The translations under genes were made by a program, and so were the position numbers. The notes beneath the pieces were generated by a model that worked only from the letters and a program-made list of their open reading frames with translations, had not been told where the DNA came from and made no database searches. Below, piece by piece: positions 10,155 to 19,834 of a DNA stretch of 64,000 nt. The first letter of the stretch is position 1; each line of letters starts with the position of its first letter. This stretch comes from CAVONV01 sp963697355 (lineage in GTDB: Bacteria; Acidobacteriota; Vicinamibacteria; Marinacidobacterales; DATDRI01), in the NCBI GenBank assembly GCA_963697355.1, contig CAVONV010000035.1:382997-446996 (forward strand), in the 5' to 3' direction.

Positions 10155-11534
10155 ATGACGACAGAACTCAATCCTGACCCATCCGATGGTGTCGTTCGGA
10201 AAGCTCGGAGGCTATCGCCCACAATCGAGTCGTCGCAGAGAAGTGCACGCCCCGTCGATATGGCTGCTCCTCTGAGCGCCGTCGATCTCCCCACTTACCA
10301 CGAGCTCCTCCCCATGCTGAGCGAGCGTTTGCTTCGGGGTGGCCACTTGGCCATCGTTTTGATTGACCTCTCGGAGATCGGCAAGATCGCCCAGGGACAA
10401 GGAAGCCAAACCTACGACAAAATGATGGACTTGCTGGGCAGCGAGATCGTAAAGCTCCGGGGCGCCGAGCTGAGGCAGCAAGATCTGTTGACGATTAGCG
10501 AAAAGGCCGGGGACGCCTTCCTCGTCTTCCTCGCTCCCAGAAATGCCAATGCACCTCCCACACCACAAGCTCTCGAGGAAGTGGCCGAGCGGGTTCAAGG
10601 GGCACTCAACCGGCGCATTGCTTCGCCGACTCTTCTTTCGCTTCGCACTCGTCCTGGAGTCAACGCAGGCTTCTCACTGATCGTCAACAATCCTCTCATT
10701 CATGTCACGCGGTTGATACAGCAAGGGATCAAGGAAGCGAGAGACATTGCTTACTTGGCTCGTCTTTACCGTGAGGCGCGCGACAAGCAGCGCCTTCAGC
10801 ACATCATCTTGACGGAGGACATCCGTACCGTATTTCAACCCATCGTCGACCTCAAAGATGGTGGCAACATCCATGGCTTCGAGGCTTTAGCGCGCGGCCC
10901 GCGCGGTACTGACTTGGAGAGTCCCTTGGCGCTGTTCGACATGGCAGCCAAGACCAATCTGCTCTTCGAACTGGACCAACTTTGCCGGCGCAACTCGGTA
11001 CAAAGTGCGGAGAGCTTGGGTACTCCCTACAAGCTCTTCATTAACACACTCCCTTTCTCCATACGAGACCCTCACTTCCGCGGCAAGTTCTTGCTCGACT
11101 TGCTCGACGGCAGCAATCTGCATCCCGATCGCATCGTCTTGGAAGTGACAGAGACCTTTGCTATCGAGGACTACGCCGCGTATCTCGAGGAAATGAGGTA
11201 CTTCTCGGATATGGGCTTCCCCACCGCCATCGACGACATGGGCGCCGGGTACTCGGGGTTGGAGAAGATCGTCCACCTCCAACCCAACTATCTGAAACTC
11301 GACATGCACATGGTGCGCGGTGTCAATAGAAGTGTCATCAAGCGTGACATTATGCAAGCGTTCTGCACCATGGCGAAAAAGATCGGGGCGGGCGTCGTCG
11401 CCGAAGGGGTGGAGACGATGGAAGAACTGGAGACGGTTCGGCGCCTCGGTGTGGAATACGCCCAGGGATTCCTCATGGCAAAACCGACCAGTGGTTTTCA
11501 GTTCGAGCTGAACATCGATTTCAAAGGGAGATAG
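10155..11534 (+). CDS. EAL-domain c-di-GMP phosphodiesterase with degenerate GGDEF-like N-domain
   Basis: A 459-residue cytoplasmic protein. Residues ~45-190 look like a GGDEF fold without its signature (HLAIVLIDLSEIGKI; EKAGDAFLVFLA where a GGDEF protein has its active loop). Residues ~220-455 are an EAL domain with the usual active-site set: FEALAR, INTLP, LEVTE, IDDMGAGYSGLEK (loop 6), LKLD, AEGVET and AQGFLMAKP. All metal-binding and catalytic positions I can check are kept, so hydrolysis of c-di-GMP to pGpG is expected. No membrane or sensor domain is seen. The PilZ gene just upstream is a likely partner. Confidence 0.9.
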   Translation: MTTELNPDPSDGVVRKARRLSPTIESSQRSARPVDMAAPLSAVDLPTYHELLPMLSERLLRGGHLAIVLIDLSEIGKIAQGQGSQTYDKMMDLLGSEIVKLRGAELRQQDLLTISEKAGDAFLVFLAPRNANAPPTPQALEEVAERVQGALNRRIASPTLLSLRTRPGVNAGFSLIVNNPLIHVTRLIQQGIKEARDIAYLARLYREARDKQRLQHIILTEDIRTVFQPIVDLKDGGNIHGFEALARGPRGTDLESPLALFDMAAKTNLLFELDQLCRRNSVQSAESLGTPYKLFINTLPFSIRDPHFRGKFLLDLLDGSNLHPDRIVLEVTETFAIEDYAAYLEEMRYFSDMGFPTAIDDMGAGYSGLEKIVHLQPNYLKLDMHMVRGVNRSVIKRDIMQAFCTMAKKIGAGVVAEGVETMEELETVRRLGVEYAQGFLMAKPTSGFQFELNIDFKGR

Positions 11535-11575
11535 CTCAAAGGCCTCAGCGAGAACCGGCATGTGAGGTGTGGGGC

Positions 11576-14500
11576 TCACTGAGAATCTTCCTCGGCACCA
11601 ACCATCACCGCCTTTGTTCCCAACAACGTCTTGAACTGCGGAACAAGGGTCTCCACGAGCTCTCGATATTGAGTTTGGCATTCTGCAAGCTGCCGCTCAT
11701 ATTCTTTGTAGACTTCGACCTGCTGGTCGGTGGGCGGGAAGTCGGCGCCAGAGTTGATCAGATTCCCGCCCAAGGCACTCAGTTTTCCGTACAGCTTCAT
11801 GGCCCCACGAAAGGAGTCCTCTACTGGCCCTGTAAGCGAAGTGTCAAAGAGGTTGTTCTCTACTGCGAGGGCCTTCTTCTCCAAGTCCTTCGCCGCTTCG
11901 AGAAGCGACGTCGCTTCGGCGTCTTCTTCGAGCATGAGGCGGATGTCACCAAGCTGCTTTCGAATCCACTCGAGGTGATTGACCATGCCGACGATCTCGT
12001 TCACGCTGTCTCTTATTTTCAGGGCGAGTGCCACTTGAGCTCGAATGTCTTCATCGGTTCCTACGGTGTTCGGATCTTTCAGCACGGTGACGGACTGCTC
12101 CATGGCCTGATCGTCCAGAGTGACCTTGACCCTGTAGGTTCCCGGTAGCGCGAGAGGGGCAAGCGTATGATCACTCCAGGTGATCAGGGGTCGCCACCCT
12201 TCTGGACCCGGCTCGACCCAGGATTTACCCGGTGGTGAAGTCCTAAGCTTCACCTCACGCTTTCCTTCGACTCTCAAGTCCCACCAGATCCGGTTGATAC
12301 CGGACTCGCCGGGTACCGTTAGTGTACGGACCGTTTTCCCATCGGCATCCACGATATCGAGCTGAACCGGCTTTTCGACGGCCTCATCGAGGTATAAGTG
12401 GATAGCGGCTCCGTAGGGAGGATTGTCTCCGGTCACTTGGCTTCCGGGCTCTACCGCGATGGCAGTGATGTTATGAAAACGATAAGCAGGTCGCGGAGTG
12501 AAAAGGTGTGTTTTGGAACCTAGGATCTCTGCATCCAGTTCTCGGAGGGGCGTTACATCGTCCAGTATCCAGAACCCTCGCCCGTAGGTGCCTATCACGA
12601 GGTCATTGAAATGCTCTTGGATCGTCAACCAATACACGGGTGCAGGCGGCAGTCCGGACTGAAGATGGTTCCAGTTCTCACCGTCATCGATAGAAAAATA
12701 GACCGCGTTGTCCGTGCCGAGGTAGAGCATCCCCTTGCGAGCCGGATCCTCGCGAACGACGTGGACATAGCTGGACACGGACTTGGGGACGGCCGCGCTG
12801 ATTAGCTCCCAACTCGCACCGTAGTCGGATGTCTTGTAAACATAAGGATCGAAGTCGGCGACCTGGTGCAAATCCACTGCAACATAGGCTGTCCCCGCAT
12901 TGAAGCGTGACGGCTCGATGTTGGCGATGGTCCCCCAGGGTGGTAGCCCTTTGATGTTACCGGTGACGTTCGTCCAATTGGCCCCACCATCACGAGTGAC
13001 GTTCACTTGGCCATCGTTACTTCCTGTCCAGATCAAGCCTTCCTCGAGTGGGGACTCGGCGATGGCAAACAAAACACAACCATCCCAGGTCATCAGATTG
13101 TCGGTGGTAATTCCTCCCGAGTCGAGTTGGTGCTCCTCGTCGTTGGTCGTTAGGTCCGGGCTGATGACGGTCCAGCTTTGTCCTGCGTTGGTCGTCTGGT
13201 GTACGACTTGGCTGCCCACGTATACCCGGTTGTGATCGTGGGGCGAGATGGCGAGGGGGAAGCTCCAGTGCCAACGGTACTTTACGTCCTTGGGTGCCCA
13301 GCCGTAGGCCGCATCCGGCCAGACCTGAACGCTTCGGGCATGTCCGGTCCTCAAATCGAACCGCTCCAGCTGGCCGTCGTAACAGCCGGACCAAATGATG
13401 TTGTGATCCTCGGGATCGGGAATGCCCCATCCGCTCTCGCATCCTCCGAACTCACGCCAGAGGCCTAATGGGATGCCTCGAGCGAAAAAGCCTCCCTGGC
13501 GGGAGTTGCTGGGCCCACGGTAAGAAAAACCGTCTTGGCGATTGCCGTAAACGTAGTAGGGTATTTGATCATCGACCCATACGTGGTACATCTGAGCGAT
13601 GGGCAGAACGATTTGCTCATAGGTTGTTCCCCTATTCAAGCTGATACTTGCGCCACCGTCGAACGCGACCAGTACTCGATCGGGGATTTCCGGATCAATC
13701 CAAATGTCGTGATTGTCGTAGCCGGCGGAGGTAGCGTCCGCAAGCAGACTATCACCGCCGTCGACCGATACCGACCAGGAGACGGAAGCAAAGTAAAGAC
13801 GGTTTTCATCATCAGGAGAAACGGCAAAGCGCGTATAGTACGGCGCCCGTTCACACATGACGTGCGCTTGGTTGACGAGCTTCCAGTTGTGGCCGCCGTC
13901 GTTTGAGCGATATAGCCCTGGTGGGTCCTGCTCGATTAGGGCGTAGACTCGGTTGGAATTGCTCGGTGCCACGGCGACAGCCGTTTTTCCGACCCGTTCG
14001 CGTTCAGGGGGAAGCCCATTGCCCACCAATCGTTTCCAAGTGTCGCCGCCATCCCGAGACACGTAGACGCCGCCCAGCGGCCCGCCGCTATCCAGTCCCC
14101 ATGTCTTTATCTCGAGATCCCACATCCCTGCGAACAAAATGCCCGGGTTATTGAGATCCATCGCGAGGTCCGAACAGCCGGTATCTTCGTCCACAAAGAG
14201 AACGTGCTCCCAGTTTGCGCCGCCATCCTTGGTGCGGAAAACCCCGCGTTCCTTTTGTGGCCCGAAGCCATGTCCCAGACTGCAGGCGAAGACGATATCG
14301 GAATTTCGAGGGTGAACCACAACCCGGCCGATGCGTCCGGTTTTCTCGAGACCCATCAGGTTCCAGGTGCGCCCAGAGTCGATCGACTTGTAGATGCCAT
14401 TTCCCATGGCATGACCGGGGCGGATAAGAAACGTCTCACCCGTTCCCGCCCAGACGACGTTGTGCGCGGAGGAGGCAATGGCCAACGACCCCACCGAGGA

Positions 14501-14785
14501 GACCTCATAGTCATCAAATATGGAGGTCCAGTTCGTACCGTGGTCGGTGCTCTTGAAGATGCCCCCCGACGCAGCGCCCACGTAGGTCACTGCCGGATTG
14601 CCCGGCTCACCTACGACGGCGATGGCACGGTTCCCATCGGGGCCGATGTGCCTGTAGGGAAGCTGCTTCAAGGAGTTCGGACTGACGCTCTGTGATAAGC
14701 CTGTCGTAGCCGAGAACATGACCACAATAAGAATCGTGGCCCACAGATAGGCGCCACCCTTACTCAATCTATGCTTGTCTGTCAT
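11576..14785 (-). CDS. Exported BNR/sortilin-like beta-propeller protein
   Basis: A large secreted protein of about 1,069 residues. It begins with a signal peptide (AYLWATILIVVMFSATTGLSQS). Many Asp-box/BNR repeats follow, each like GIFKSTDHGTNWTS, GIYKSIDSGRTWNL, GVFRTKDGGANWEHV, GLYRSNDGGHNWKL and VNVTRDGGANWTNV, forming one or two propellers over roughly residues 40-690. The C-terminal third has an Ig-like segment (KPVQLDIVDADGKTVRTL, PGTYRVKVTLDDQ) and a helical end. AAGGAGG at 14796-14801 fixes the ATG at 14785 rather than an upstream Met. Proteins of this kind are abundant in Acidobacteriota; some are annotated as glycosyl hydrolases, but I see no catalytic set and would not assign an activity. 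It stands alone on its strand. Confidence 0.88.
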   Translation of the reverse strand: MTDKHRLSKGGAYLWATILIVVMFSATTGLSQSVSPNSLKQLPYRHIGPDGNRAIAVVGEPGNPAVTYVGAASGGIFKSTDHGTNWTSIFDDYEVSSVGSLAIASSAHNVVWAGTGETFLIRPGHAMGNGIYKSIDSGRTWNLMGLEKTGRIGRVVVHPRNSDIVFACSLGHGFGPQKERGVFRTKDGGANWEHVLFVDEDTGCSDLAMDLNNPGILFAGMWDLEIKTWGLDSGGPLGGVYVSRDGGDTWKRLVGNGLPPERERVGKTAVAVAPSNSNRVYALIEQDPPGLYRSNDGGHNWKLVNQAHVMCERAPYYTRFAVSPDDENRLYFASVSWSVSVDGGDSLLADATSAGYDNHDIWIDPEIPDRVLVAFDGGASISLNRGTTYEQIVLPIAQMYHVWVDDQIPYYVYGNRQDGFSYRGPSNSRQGGFFARGIPLGLWREFGGCESGWGIPDPEDHNIIWSGCYDGQLERFDLRTGHARSVQVWPDAAYGWAPKDVKYRWHWSFPLAISPHDHNRVYVGSQVVHQTTNAGQSWTVISPDLTTNDEEHQLDSGGITTDNLMTWDGCVLFAIAESPLEEGLIWTGSNDGQVNVTRDGGANWTNVTGNIKGLPPWGTIANIEPSRFNAGTAYVAVDLHQVADFDPYVYKTSDYGASWELISAAVPKSVSSYVHVVREDPARKGMLYLGTDNAVYFSIDDGENWNHLQSGLPPAPVYWLTIQEHFNDLVIGTYGRGFWILDDVTPLRELDAEILGSKTHLFTPRPAYRFHNITAIAVEPGSQVTGDNPPYGAAIHLYLDEAVEKPVQLDIVDADGKTVRTLTVPGESGINRIWWDLRVEGKREVKLRTSPPGKSWVEPGPEGWRPLITWSDHTLAPLALPGTYRVKVTLDDQAMEQSVTVLKDPNTVGTDEDIRAQVALALKIRDSVNEIVGMVNHLEWIRKQLGDIRLMLEEDAEATSLLEAAKDLEKKALAVENNLFDTSLTGPVEDSFRGAMKLYGKLSALGGNLINSGADFPPTDQQVEVYKEYERQLAECQTQYRELVETLVPQFKTLLGTKAVMVGAEEDSQ

Positions 14786-14927
14786 CGTTGGTGCCTCCTT
14801 TAGGCATACTTTTTGTCGCAATACGTCTGGAACCTACGGCCATCCAAGTGTTCGGTCCCTTCCGTGTAAGGTTTCCCTTCCGCCATCAAGCCAACAAGGA
14901 CTCATTCATCGCTGGGCGCGGACTGGC

Positions 14928-16217
14928 TCACGAACCGGCGCTCGCTCGCTCGAAAAACTCGCGCAAAACGCGGGCAACTAAAACCTCTTCCCCGTCGCGC
15001 AGGCAGCGCACTCGGACGGTGGTGCCGTCGTAGGCGAGACGTGGCTCGCCTACCATCAACTTTTCTTTGACCTCTTCCTCGGAGAGCGGAATGACGTCTT
15101 GGTCCCAACTCAAATCAACATCGCCGTAACCCATTGTGTTTTCGGCATATACGGCCTTGACGCCTGCAATACCCTGTAGCTGATCCGCGAGCCATTTTGC
15201 CTTCTGGTTCCAGCCTTCGATCACTTTTTGATAGTTCTGCTCGACGAAACGGTTGAGCGCCACTATCATACCGACGATTTCTTCTTTGCCGATTTTCATG
15301 CCGCGCCCGATGTTGCCATTGGGTGCAGCATTCAACCTGGCGGCTTCAATGAGATCTCTCCTGCCGGCCAGAATGCCCGTGGACTGCGGTCCTCGAAGGG
15401 CTTTGCCGCCACTGATCACGACGAGATCCGCTCCAGCTTCAATGAAGCGGGTCAAATGGGAAGCTGGAGGGATGTCCGATGCCGTATCCACCAATACCGG
15501 AATCCCCGCGTTCTTGCCTATGTCGATGAGCTCCTCGGGAGTCAAGGTCTCCGGAGAAGGAGGTCGAGCCCGTATTTGAGATTTCGGCGGGCCGAAAACA
15601 AGCTGTTTTTCAGCAGCGACTAATACGGCGATCATGGCCGTCTTATCGCTGATTTTCCCAACGAGCTCTTCCCGGTCTTTAGCCTCTACAATCGTCATAC
15701 CGGCGGAGCGGTAGGCACGGTCGTAATCAAAACGATGCGCTGATTGGATGAGACATTCCCGCTTCGGCCAAGTCGGGTGAGGCAAGGCTTCCATCTTCTC
15801 GGGATCCGTACCCGTCAAACAAGCCGCGGCACCCAGAATCATCCCGGAAAATGCGCCGGCCGTTACCAATGCCGCCTCGGCTCCCATGACCTCGGCCACG
15901 CGCTTGCCGGCTGCCTCGGTCAGTTCGTCCATATCGACGAAGTAGTTGTTGGCCTCGGCCATCGCCTCAACGACCTCAGGAGGCATGCGCGAGCCGCCCA
16001 ACCGGGAAATATGCTCGTGCGCCGGCAGGTGGGGACGAACCCGCAAAAGACGCGTATAGATGCTGTCCTTGTATGAAGCTTCAATGTCGGACGGATCGCT
16101 GCCACTCGGCGGTAGTGGCCCACCGGCCCTCGGAGCCTGACATGCGATGGTTCCTACGAGCCCGACACTCAAGAACTCCCGGCGATTCCAAAACCAATTT
16201 CTGTTCCGCTCGCTCAT
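14928..16217 (-). CDS. Tat-exported SelA-like PLP-dependent enzyme
   Basis: A 429-residue fold-type I PLP enzyme of the SelA / D-glucosaminate-6-phosphate ammonia-lyase group. The PLP Lys is in VISGGKALRGPQSTG, and IPVLVDTASDIPP holds the Asp that pairs with the PLP nitrogen. The substrate-entry loop GSRMPPEVVEAM and GAEAALVTAGAFSG are also typical. The N-terminus carries NRREFLSVGLVGTIAC, a twin-arginine signal with a lipobox-like Cys, so the protein should be folded with its cofactor in the cytosol and then exported. GGAGG five bases upstream fixes the ATG at 16217. The substrate is unknown; an amino-sugar or amino-acid lyase or racemase is plausible. It lies just upstream of the BNR gene on the same strand, 142 bases apart. 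Confidence 0.85.
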   Translation of the reverse strand: MSERNRNWFWNRREFLSVGLVGTIACQAPRAGGPLPPSGSDPSDIEASYKDSIYTRLLRVRPHLPAHEHISRLGGSRMPPEVVEAMAEANNYFVDMDELTEAAGKRVAEVMGAEAALVTAGAFSGMILGAAACLTGTDPEKMEALPHPTWPKRECLIQSAHRFDYDRAYRSAGMTIVEAKDREELVGKISDKTAMIAVLVAAEKQLVFGPPKSQIRARPPSPETLTPEELIDIGKNAGIPVLVDTASDIPPASHLTRFIEAGADLVVISGGKALRGPQSTGILAGRRDLIEAARLNAAPNGNIGRGMKIGKEEIVGMIVALNRFVEQNYQKVIEGWNQKAKWLADQLQGIAGVKAVYAENTMGYGDVDLSWDQDVIPLSEEEVKEKLMVGEPRLAYDGTTVRVRCLRDGEEVLVARVLREFFERASAGS

Positions 16218-16473
16218 GACCACCTCCAGCGCACGGTATGGTATCACTCGAAGGATACAAAATACCTAGACTCCCGCCTTTTTTTAGCTCCTCAAATCTA
16301 CATTTCACAGCAGGCAGTTATCGCCAATAGTGAACTCTTCTAGACTGTCCAACGCCTCAAAGCAAAAAAGGCTCCTCTCCGTTCCCGCTTTGTCGCCGAA
16401 GAGGTTTTTGGGGAGGCCTCAAACGCGGTATCCTTCTGTAGGAAACGCACTCTCCGATCTAGCCAAAATAGCC

Positions 16474-17187
16474 ATGGAGAACCTTCCATCAACAGCCACC
16501 GGACCCGACCGGGCTCAGGCCTCGGCGATCAGGAACCTAACTCTTCCCATTTTGGTGGCGGTTCTGGCATTGGCCTTTTGGGACACTTTCTTGGTGTATC
16601 CGCTCAAGATTCTCGTGGTGCTCTTTCATGAGCTCTCGCACGGCCTTGCGGCTGTGCTCACCGGGGGCGCCATCGAGCATATCGAGATTTCTTTCGACCA
16701 AGGCGGCGTTTGTTACACCCGAGGTGGATCCTCTTTTGTCATCTTGAATGCGGGCTATGTGGGAAGCCTTGGCGCCGGTGCCGCGATGCTCGTCCTCGGC
16801 GCGAGGACCCGCCACGACCGTTTTTTTGTTGGATTGCTCGGTGCGGCGCTCCTCGTTGTGACCCTCGTCTATATCCGCTCTCGTTTCGGCTTTGTCTATG
16901 GGATCCTGGCAGGTTCGGCACTCCTGGCCATTTCATGGAAACTGCCCGAAGGCGTCTCGGATGCACTTTTGACCGTGCTGGGAACCGTGAGCTGCCTCTA
17001 TGCGGTCTGGGATATTGGCTCGGATGTCATCTTCCGTCACATCCCCGGAAGCGACGCCTACCGATTGGCAGAGCTTACCGGGATTCCTTCCGTGGCCTGG
17101 GGGGTGGTCTGGGTGGCACTCTGTCTCGTCGTCACGTTTGAGGCGCTCGCTGTGGTGTCTCGAAAGGAAACGACTCGAGTGTGGTAA
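16474..17187 (+). CDS. M50-like integral membrane metalloprotease
   Basis: About 237 residues with at least five hydrophobic segments. The zinc motif FHELSHG (HExxH form) lies in or near the second helix at about residue 52, followed by the M50B-type loop with GGVCYTRGG and the motif NAGYVGSLGAGAAML. The distal zinc-ligand site of true site-2 proteases (LDG) is not obvious; a D in YAVWDIGSDVIF could serve. M50B proteins of this size occur across bacteria and their substrates are mostly unknown. The start is uncertain: no clear ribosome site precedes the ATG at 16474, and an in-frame GTG at 16330 would add 48 residues lacking family sequence. The PspA operon starts 138 bases downstream on the same strand. 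Confidence 0.8.
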   Translation: MENLPSTATGPDRAQASAIRNLTLPILVAVLALAFWDTFLVYPLKILVVLFHELSHGLAAVLTGGAIEHIEISFDQGGVCYTRGGSSFVILNAGYVGSLGAGAAMLVLGARTRHDRFFVGLLGAALLVVTLVYIRSRFGFVYGILAGSALLAISWKLPEGVSDALLTVLGTVSCLYAVWDIGSDVIFRHIPGSDAYRLAELTGIPSVAWGVVWVALCLVVTFEALAVVSRKETTRVW

Positions 17188-17325
17188 ACTTTTTCGTTAG
17201 CTCCTCCTGCGACAACTCATCTTGGCTCGCATCCACGGGAACATGAGGAGATGCCCGAGGGGGGCAATGGTTTCTCTTGCGCCATTTCAAGATCTTAGGC
17301 TTCGTCGACAAAAGAGAGGGAGAGC

Positions 17326-18087
17326 ATGATACTCGGAAAGATCTGGGGTGCTTTTCGCGCCCAACTCAACAAGATCGCGAATTTGTTCTGGGAGGCCGAT
17401 CCCATTGCGCAGATGCGATACGAGTACGACCTGGCGGTGGAACAGCTCAAAGAGGGTCGCCAAGGGCTGGAGATGTACCGCGGGCTCGTAGAGCGCGTCT
17501 CTCGGCAAGTCACGGCGGGGCGATCCCACGCTTCGAAGCTGGAGGCCGAGATCAAAGCCTACCTCAAAGCGGGCGATCGGGAAACGGCTTCCAAGTTCGC
17601 CCTCGAGCTACAAAAGGCCAAGAATGAGCTCGCGGCGAATGAGGAGCAGCTCAACATGCATGAGACTGCCTACGGCAACAACCTCACGAAGATCAAACAT
17701 GCGAATAAGAAACTCGTCGACGTCCGCGAGAAGATCCAAAAGTACGATGCCGAGCTCAAGATGAGCGCTGCGGAAGCCGAGATCGCGGCTCTGGCGGAGA
17801 GCTTCGATATGAACATCACGACTGACTTCGGGCAGCTCGAAGATGTCATTCAGAGGCAGATAGATGCCAATCGCGGCAAAGCGCGGGTGGCCACCGATCT
17901 ATCATCACAGGGCATCGAGGTTATCGAAGCCGAGCAACGAATGGAAAAAGTCATGGCCGACCAGGCCCTTGCCGAGTTCGAGGTCGAGCTTGGTCTCAAA
18001 TCCCCTGAGACGTCGCCCGTCACCGAGGCTATGAAGGATTTGGGACCTGCTGCGCCAGCCAAAGAGAAAGAAACGGAAACGACTTGA
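17326..18087 (+). CDS. PspA/IM30 (ESCRT-III-like) membrane-stress protein
   Basis: A 253-residue, almost wholly helical coiled-coil protein. It opens with the amphipathic helix MILGKIWGAFRAQLNKIANL, which in PspA and Vipp1 binds membranes. DPIAQMRYEYDLAVEQLKEG follows, in place of the usual DP..ml.q.i.dme, and then long charged heptads. The C-terminal ~30 residues are a variable Pro/Ala/Glu tail. PspA/IM30/Vipp1 proteins are ESCRT-III relatives that polymerise on and remodel membranes. GAGAGGGAGAG before the ATG is a good ribosome site. It is the first gene of a tight operon running to 24224, and the pairing with an AAA+ ATPase at the operon end recalls ESCRT-III with Vps4. Confidence 0.9.
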   Translation: MILGKIWGAFRAQLNKIANLFWEADPIAQMRYEYDLAVEQLKEGRQGLEMYRGLVERVSRQVTAGRSHASKLEAEIKAYLKAGDRETASKFALELQKAKNELAANEEQLNMHETAYGNNLTKIKHANKKLVDVREKIQKYDAELKMSAAEAEIAALAESFDMNITTDFGQLEDVIQRQIDANRGKARVATDLSSQGIEVIEAEQRMEKVMADQALAEFEVELGLKSPETSPVTEAMKDLGPAAPAKEKETETT

Positions 18088-18110
18088 TCGATTACCGGGA
18101 GGTATAGAGG

Positions 18111-19832
18111 ATGTCCAACGCAAAACCCAAACCTACTTTTTATCTTGCCGTTCTAATCCTCGTCGTCGGTCTGGTGGCTCTAGCCCTCTGGCGTTTCGGG
18201 GCGCTCCCAGGCATGGGAGAAGGCGCCCGCTTCAGCGACGAGGAAATGCAGCAGTTGACCGAGGTCGAGGCACCCGACAGCGATGGCATCACGACGGTCA
18301 AGGAGTATACCTACGTCGCCGCCAGCCGGCTCCCCGAGGTCCAGGGGATCTCCAACTATCAGGAGCTCGAGGACCGGACGGTTCGCTTCGCCATCAACGT
18401 GTGGGCCGGGTGGGGACCCATCATTTATGCCAACAACGGCTTACGGGCTGGAAAAACCTGGAAAGCTCCGGGAGGCCGGGATTTCAAAGTGGAACTGGTG
18501 CTCATCGACGATCCGGTGGCCATGCGCGATGCCTATGCGGCTGGAAACGTCCATATCGGATGGGCGACTCTCGATATGGTCCCGTTGTTTCTCGAGGGTT
18601 TGCGCCGCGATTCCCGGGTGATGCCGCGTATCTACCAGCAAGTGGATTGGTCGAACGGCGGTGACGGGATCGTCGTTCGAGACAGCATCAAAACGATGTC
18701 GGATCTGCGAGGCAAGACGCTGGTGCTGGCGCAAAACTCACCTTCCCATTTCTTCGTGCTGAACGCGCTCATCAACTCCGGAGTCCAACCGGCGGAAGTC
18801 GAGTTCAAGTTCACTCAAGACGCCTTCCAAGCCGCGGCGGCATTCAATGCCGACAAGTCCATTGCGGGCTGCGTGACCTGGGCGCCCGACATCTATAACT
18901 TGGAAAGCGTCCCGGGCAATCGCCTCATCGTCACGACCGCTACCGCGAACAAGCTGATCGCAGACGTTTGGTTCGCTCGCGCGGACTTCGCCAAGGATCA
19001 CCCCGACATCGCCGAGGGTCTCGTGCGCGGGATCTTCGATGCGATGGAGGCGCTCAAGCAACAGGAGGCCAAGCAGCAGGTGGCCCGGCTCATGGCGGAC
19101 GGTTACTCGATTCCGGAGAGCGATGCTCTCGCCATGCTGGGCGATGCCCACTCCACCAACTACGCCGAGAACCGCGAGTTTTTCGTCAATCAGAACAATC
19201 CCACCAACTTCGAGAACACCTGGAACACCGCCTACTTTCTCTACAAGCGTATCGGAGCCGTCACCGAAAAGACGCCCTTCGATCAAGTGATGGATTTCTC
19301 CGTGATCAAGAAACTCGCAAGTGAGCAAAAGTACGCCAACCAGAAGAACGAATACGACGTGCAGTTCGCTCCCACGACCGCGGGGAGTATCCAAGCGGAA
19401 AGCGAAGAGATCCTCACAAAGACGGTCGTCATCCACTTCTACCCGAACTCTTGGGATCTGAACAAGAAGATCGTCAAGAACATCGACGGACAGGAACGAC
19501 AGGAGCTCTACGATCCCAACGCGGGTTTCGTGATCGAGGAAGTCGGAAAGCTCGCCGGCCAATACGGAGCGGCACGTATCGTGATCGAGGGGCACACCGA
19601 CGCTTCGATGAAGGGGCGCATCCCGAAGAACCTCGTGCAGGAGCTGGCTGCCAACCGCGCCAACTCCGTGAAGGAGTCGATCGTGCGCAAGTATCCCAGC
19701 CTCCAGCCAAATCAGTTCGCCACGTCGGGCGTTGGGTGGGATCGACCGGCCGACCTGGCAGACCCCGGAAACCACGCTAAGAATCGGCGGGTGGAGATAA
19801 AGGTCTACCCGGCGGAGGCACCGAGCAACTGA
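18111..19832 (+). CDS. Substrate-binding protein fused to a C-terminal OmpA domain
   Basis: A 573-residue envelope protein of unusual design. Residues ~9-28 are a hydrophobic N-terminal segment (YLAVLILVVGLVALALWRFG) with no clear cleavage site, probably a membrane anchor. Residues ~85-340 are an NMT1/SsuA-type substrate-binding fold (RFAINVWAGWGPIIYANNG, DDPVAMRDAYAAGNVHIGWAT, DLRGKTLVLAQNSPSHFF, AGCVTWAPDIYNL). Residues ~437-570 are an OmpA peptidoglycan-binding domain with VIEGHTD, LAANRANSVKESI, GVGWDRPAD and AKNRRVEIKVYP; the Asp and Arg that contact diaminopimelate are kept. It lies 23 bases after the pspA stop and 2 bases before the permease gene. The binding protein would feed the permease while its tail holds the cell wall. 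The ligand is unknown. Confidence 0.88.
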   Translation: MSNAKPKPTFYLAVLILVVGLVALALWRFGALPGMGEGARFSDEEMQQLTEVEAPDSDGITTVKEYTYVAASRLPEVQGISNYQELEDRTVRFAINVWAGWGPIIYANNGLRAGKTWKAPGGRDFKVELVLIDDPVAMRDAYAAGNVHIGWATLDMVPLFLEGLRRDSRVMPRIYQQVDWSNGGDGIVVRDSIKTMSDLRGKTLVLAQNSPSHFFVLNALINSGVQPAEVEFKFTQDAFQAAAAFNADKSIAGCVTWAPDIYNLESVPGNRLIVTTATANKLIADVWFARADFAKDHPDIAEGLVRGIFDAMEALKQQEAKQQVARLMADGYSIPESDALAMLGDAHSTNYAENREFFVNQNNPTNFENTWNTAYFLYKRIGAVTEKTPFDQVMDFSVIKKLASEQKYANQKNEYDVQFAPTTAGSIQAESEEILTKTVVIHFYPNSWDLNKKIVKNIDGQERQELYDPNAGFVIEEVGKLAGQYGAARIVIEGHTDASMKGRIPKNLVQELAANRANSVKESIVRKYPSLQPNQFATSGVGWDRPADLADPGNHAKNRRVEIKVYPAEAPSN

Positions 19833-19834
19833 CG

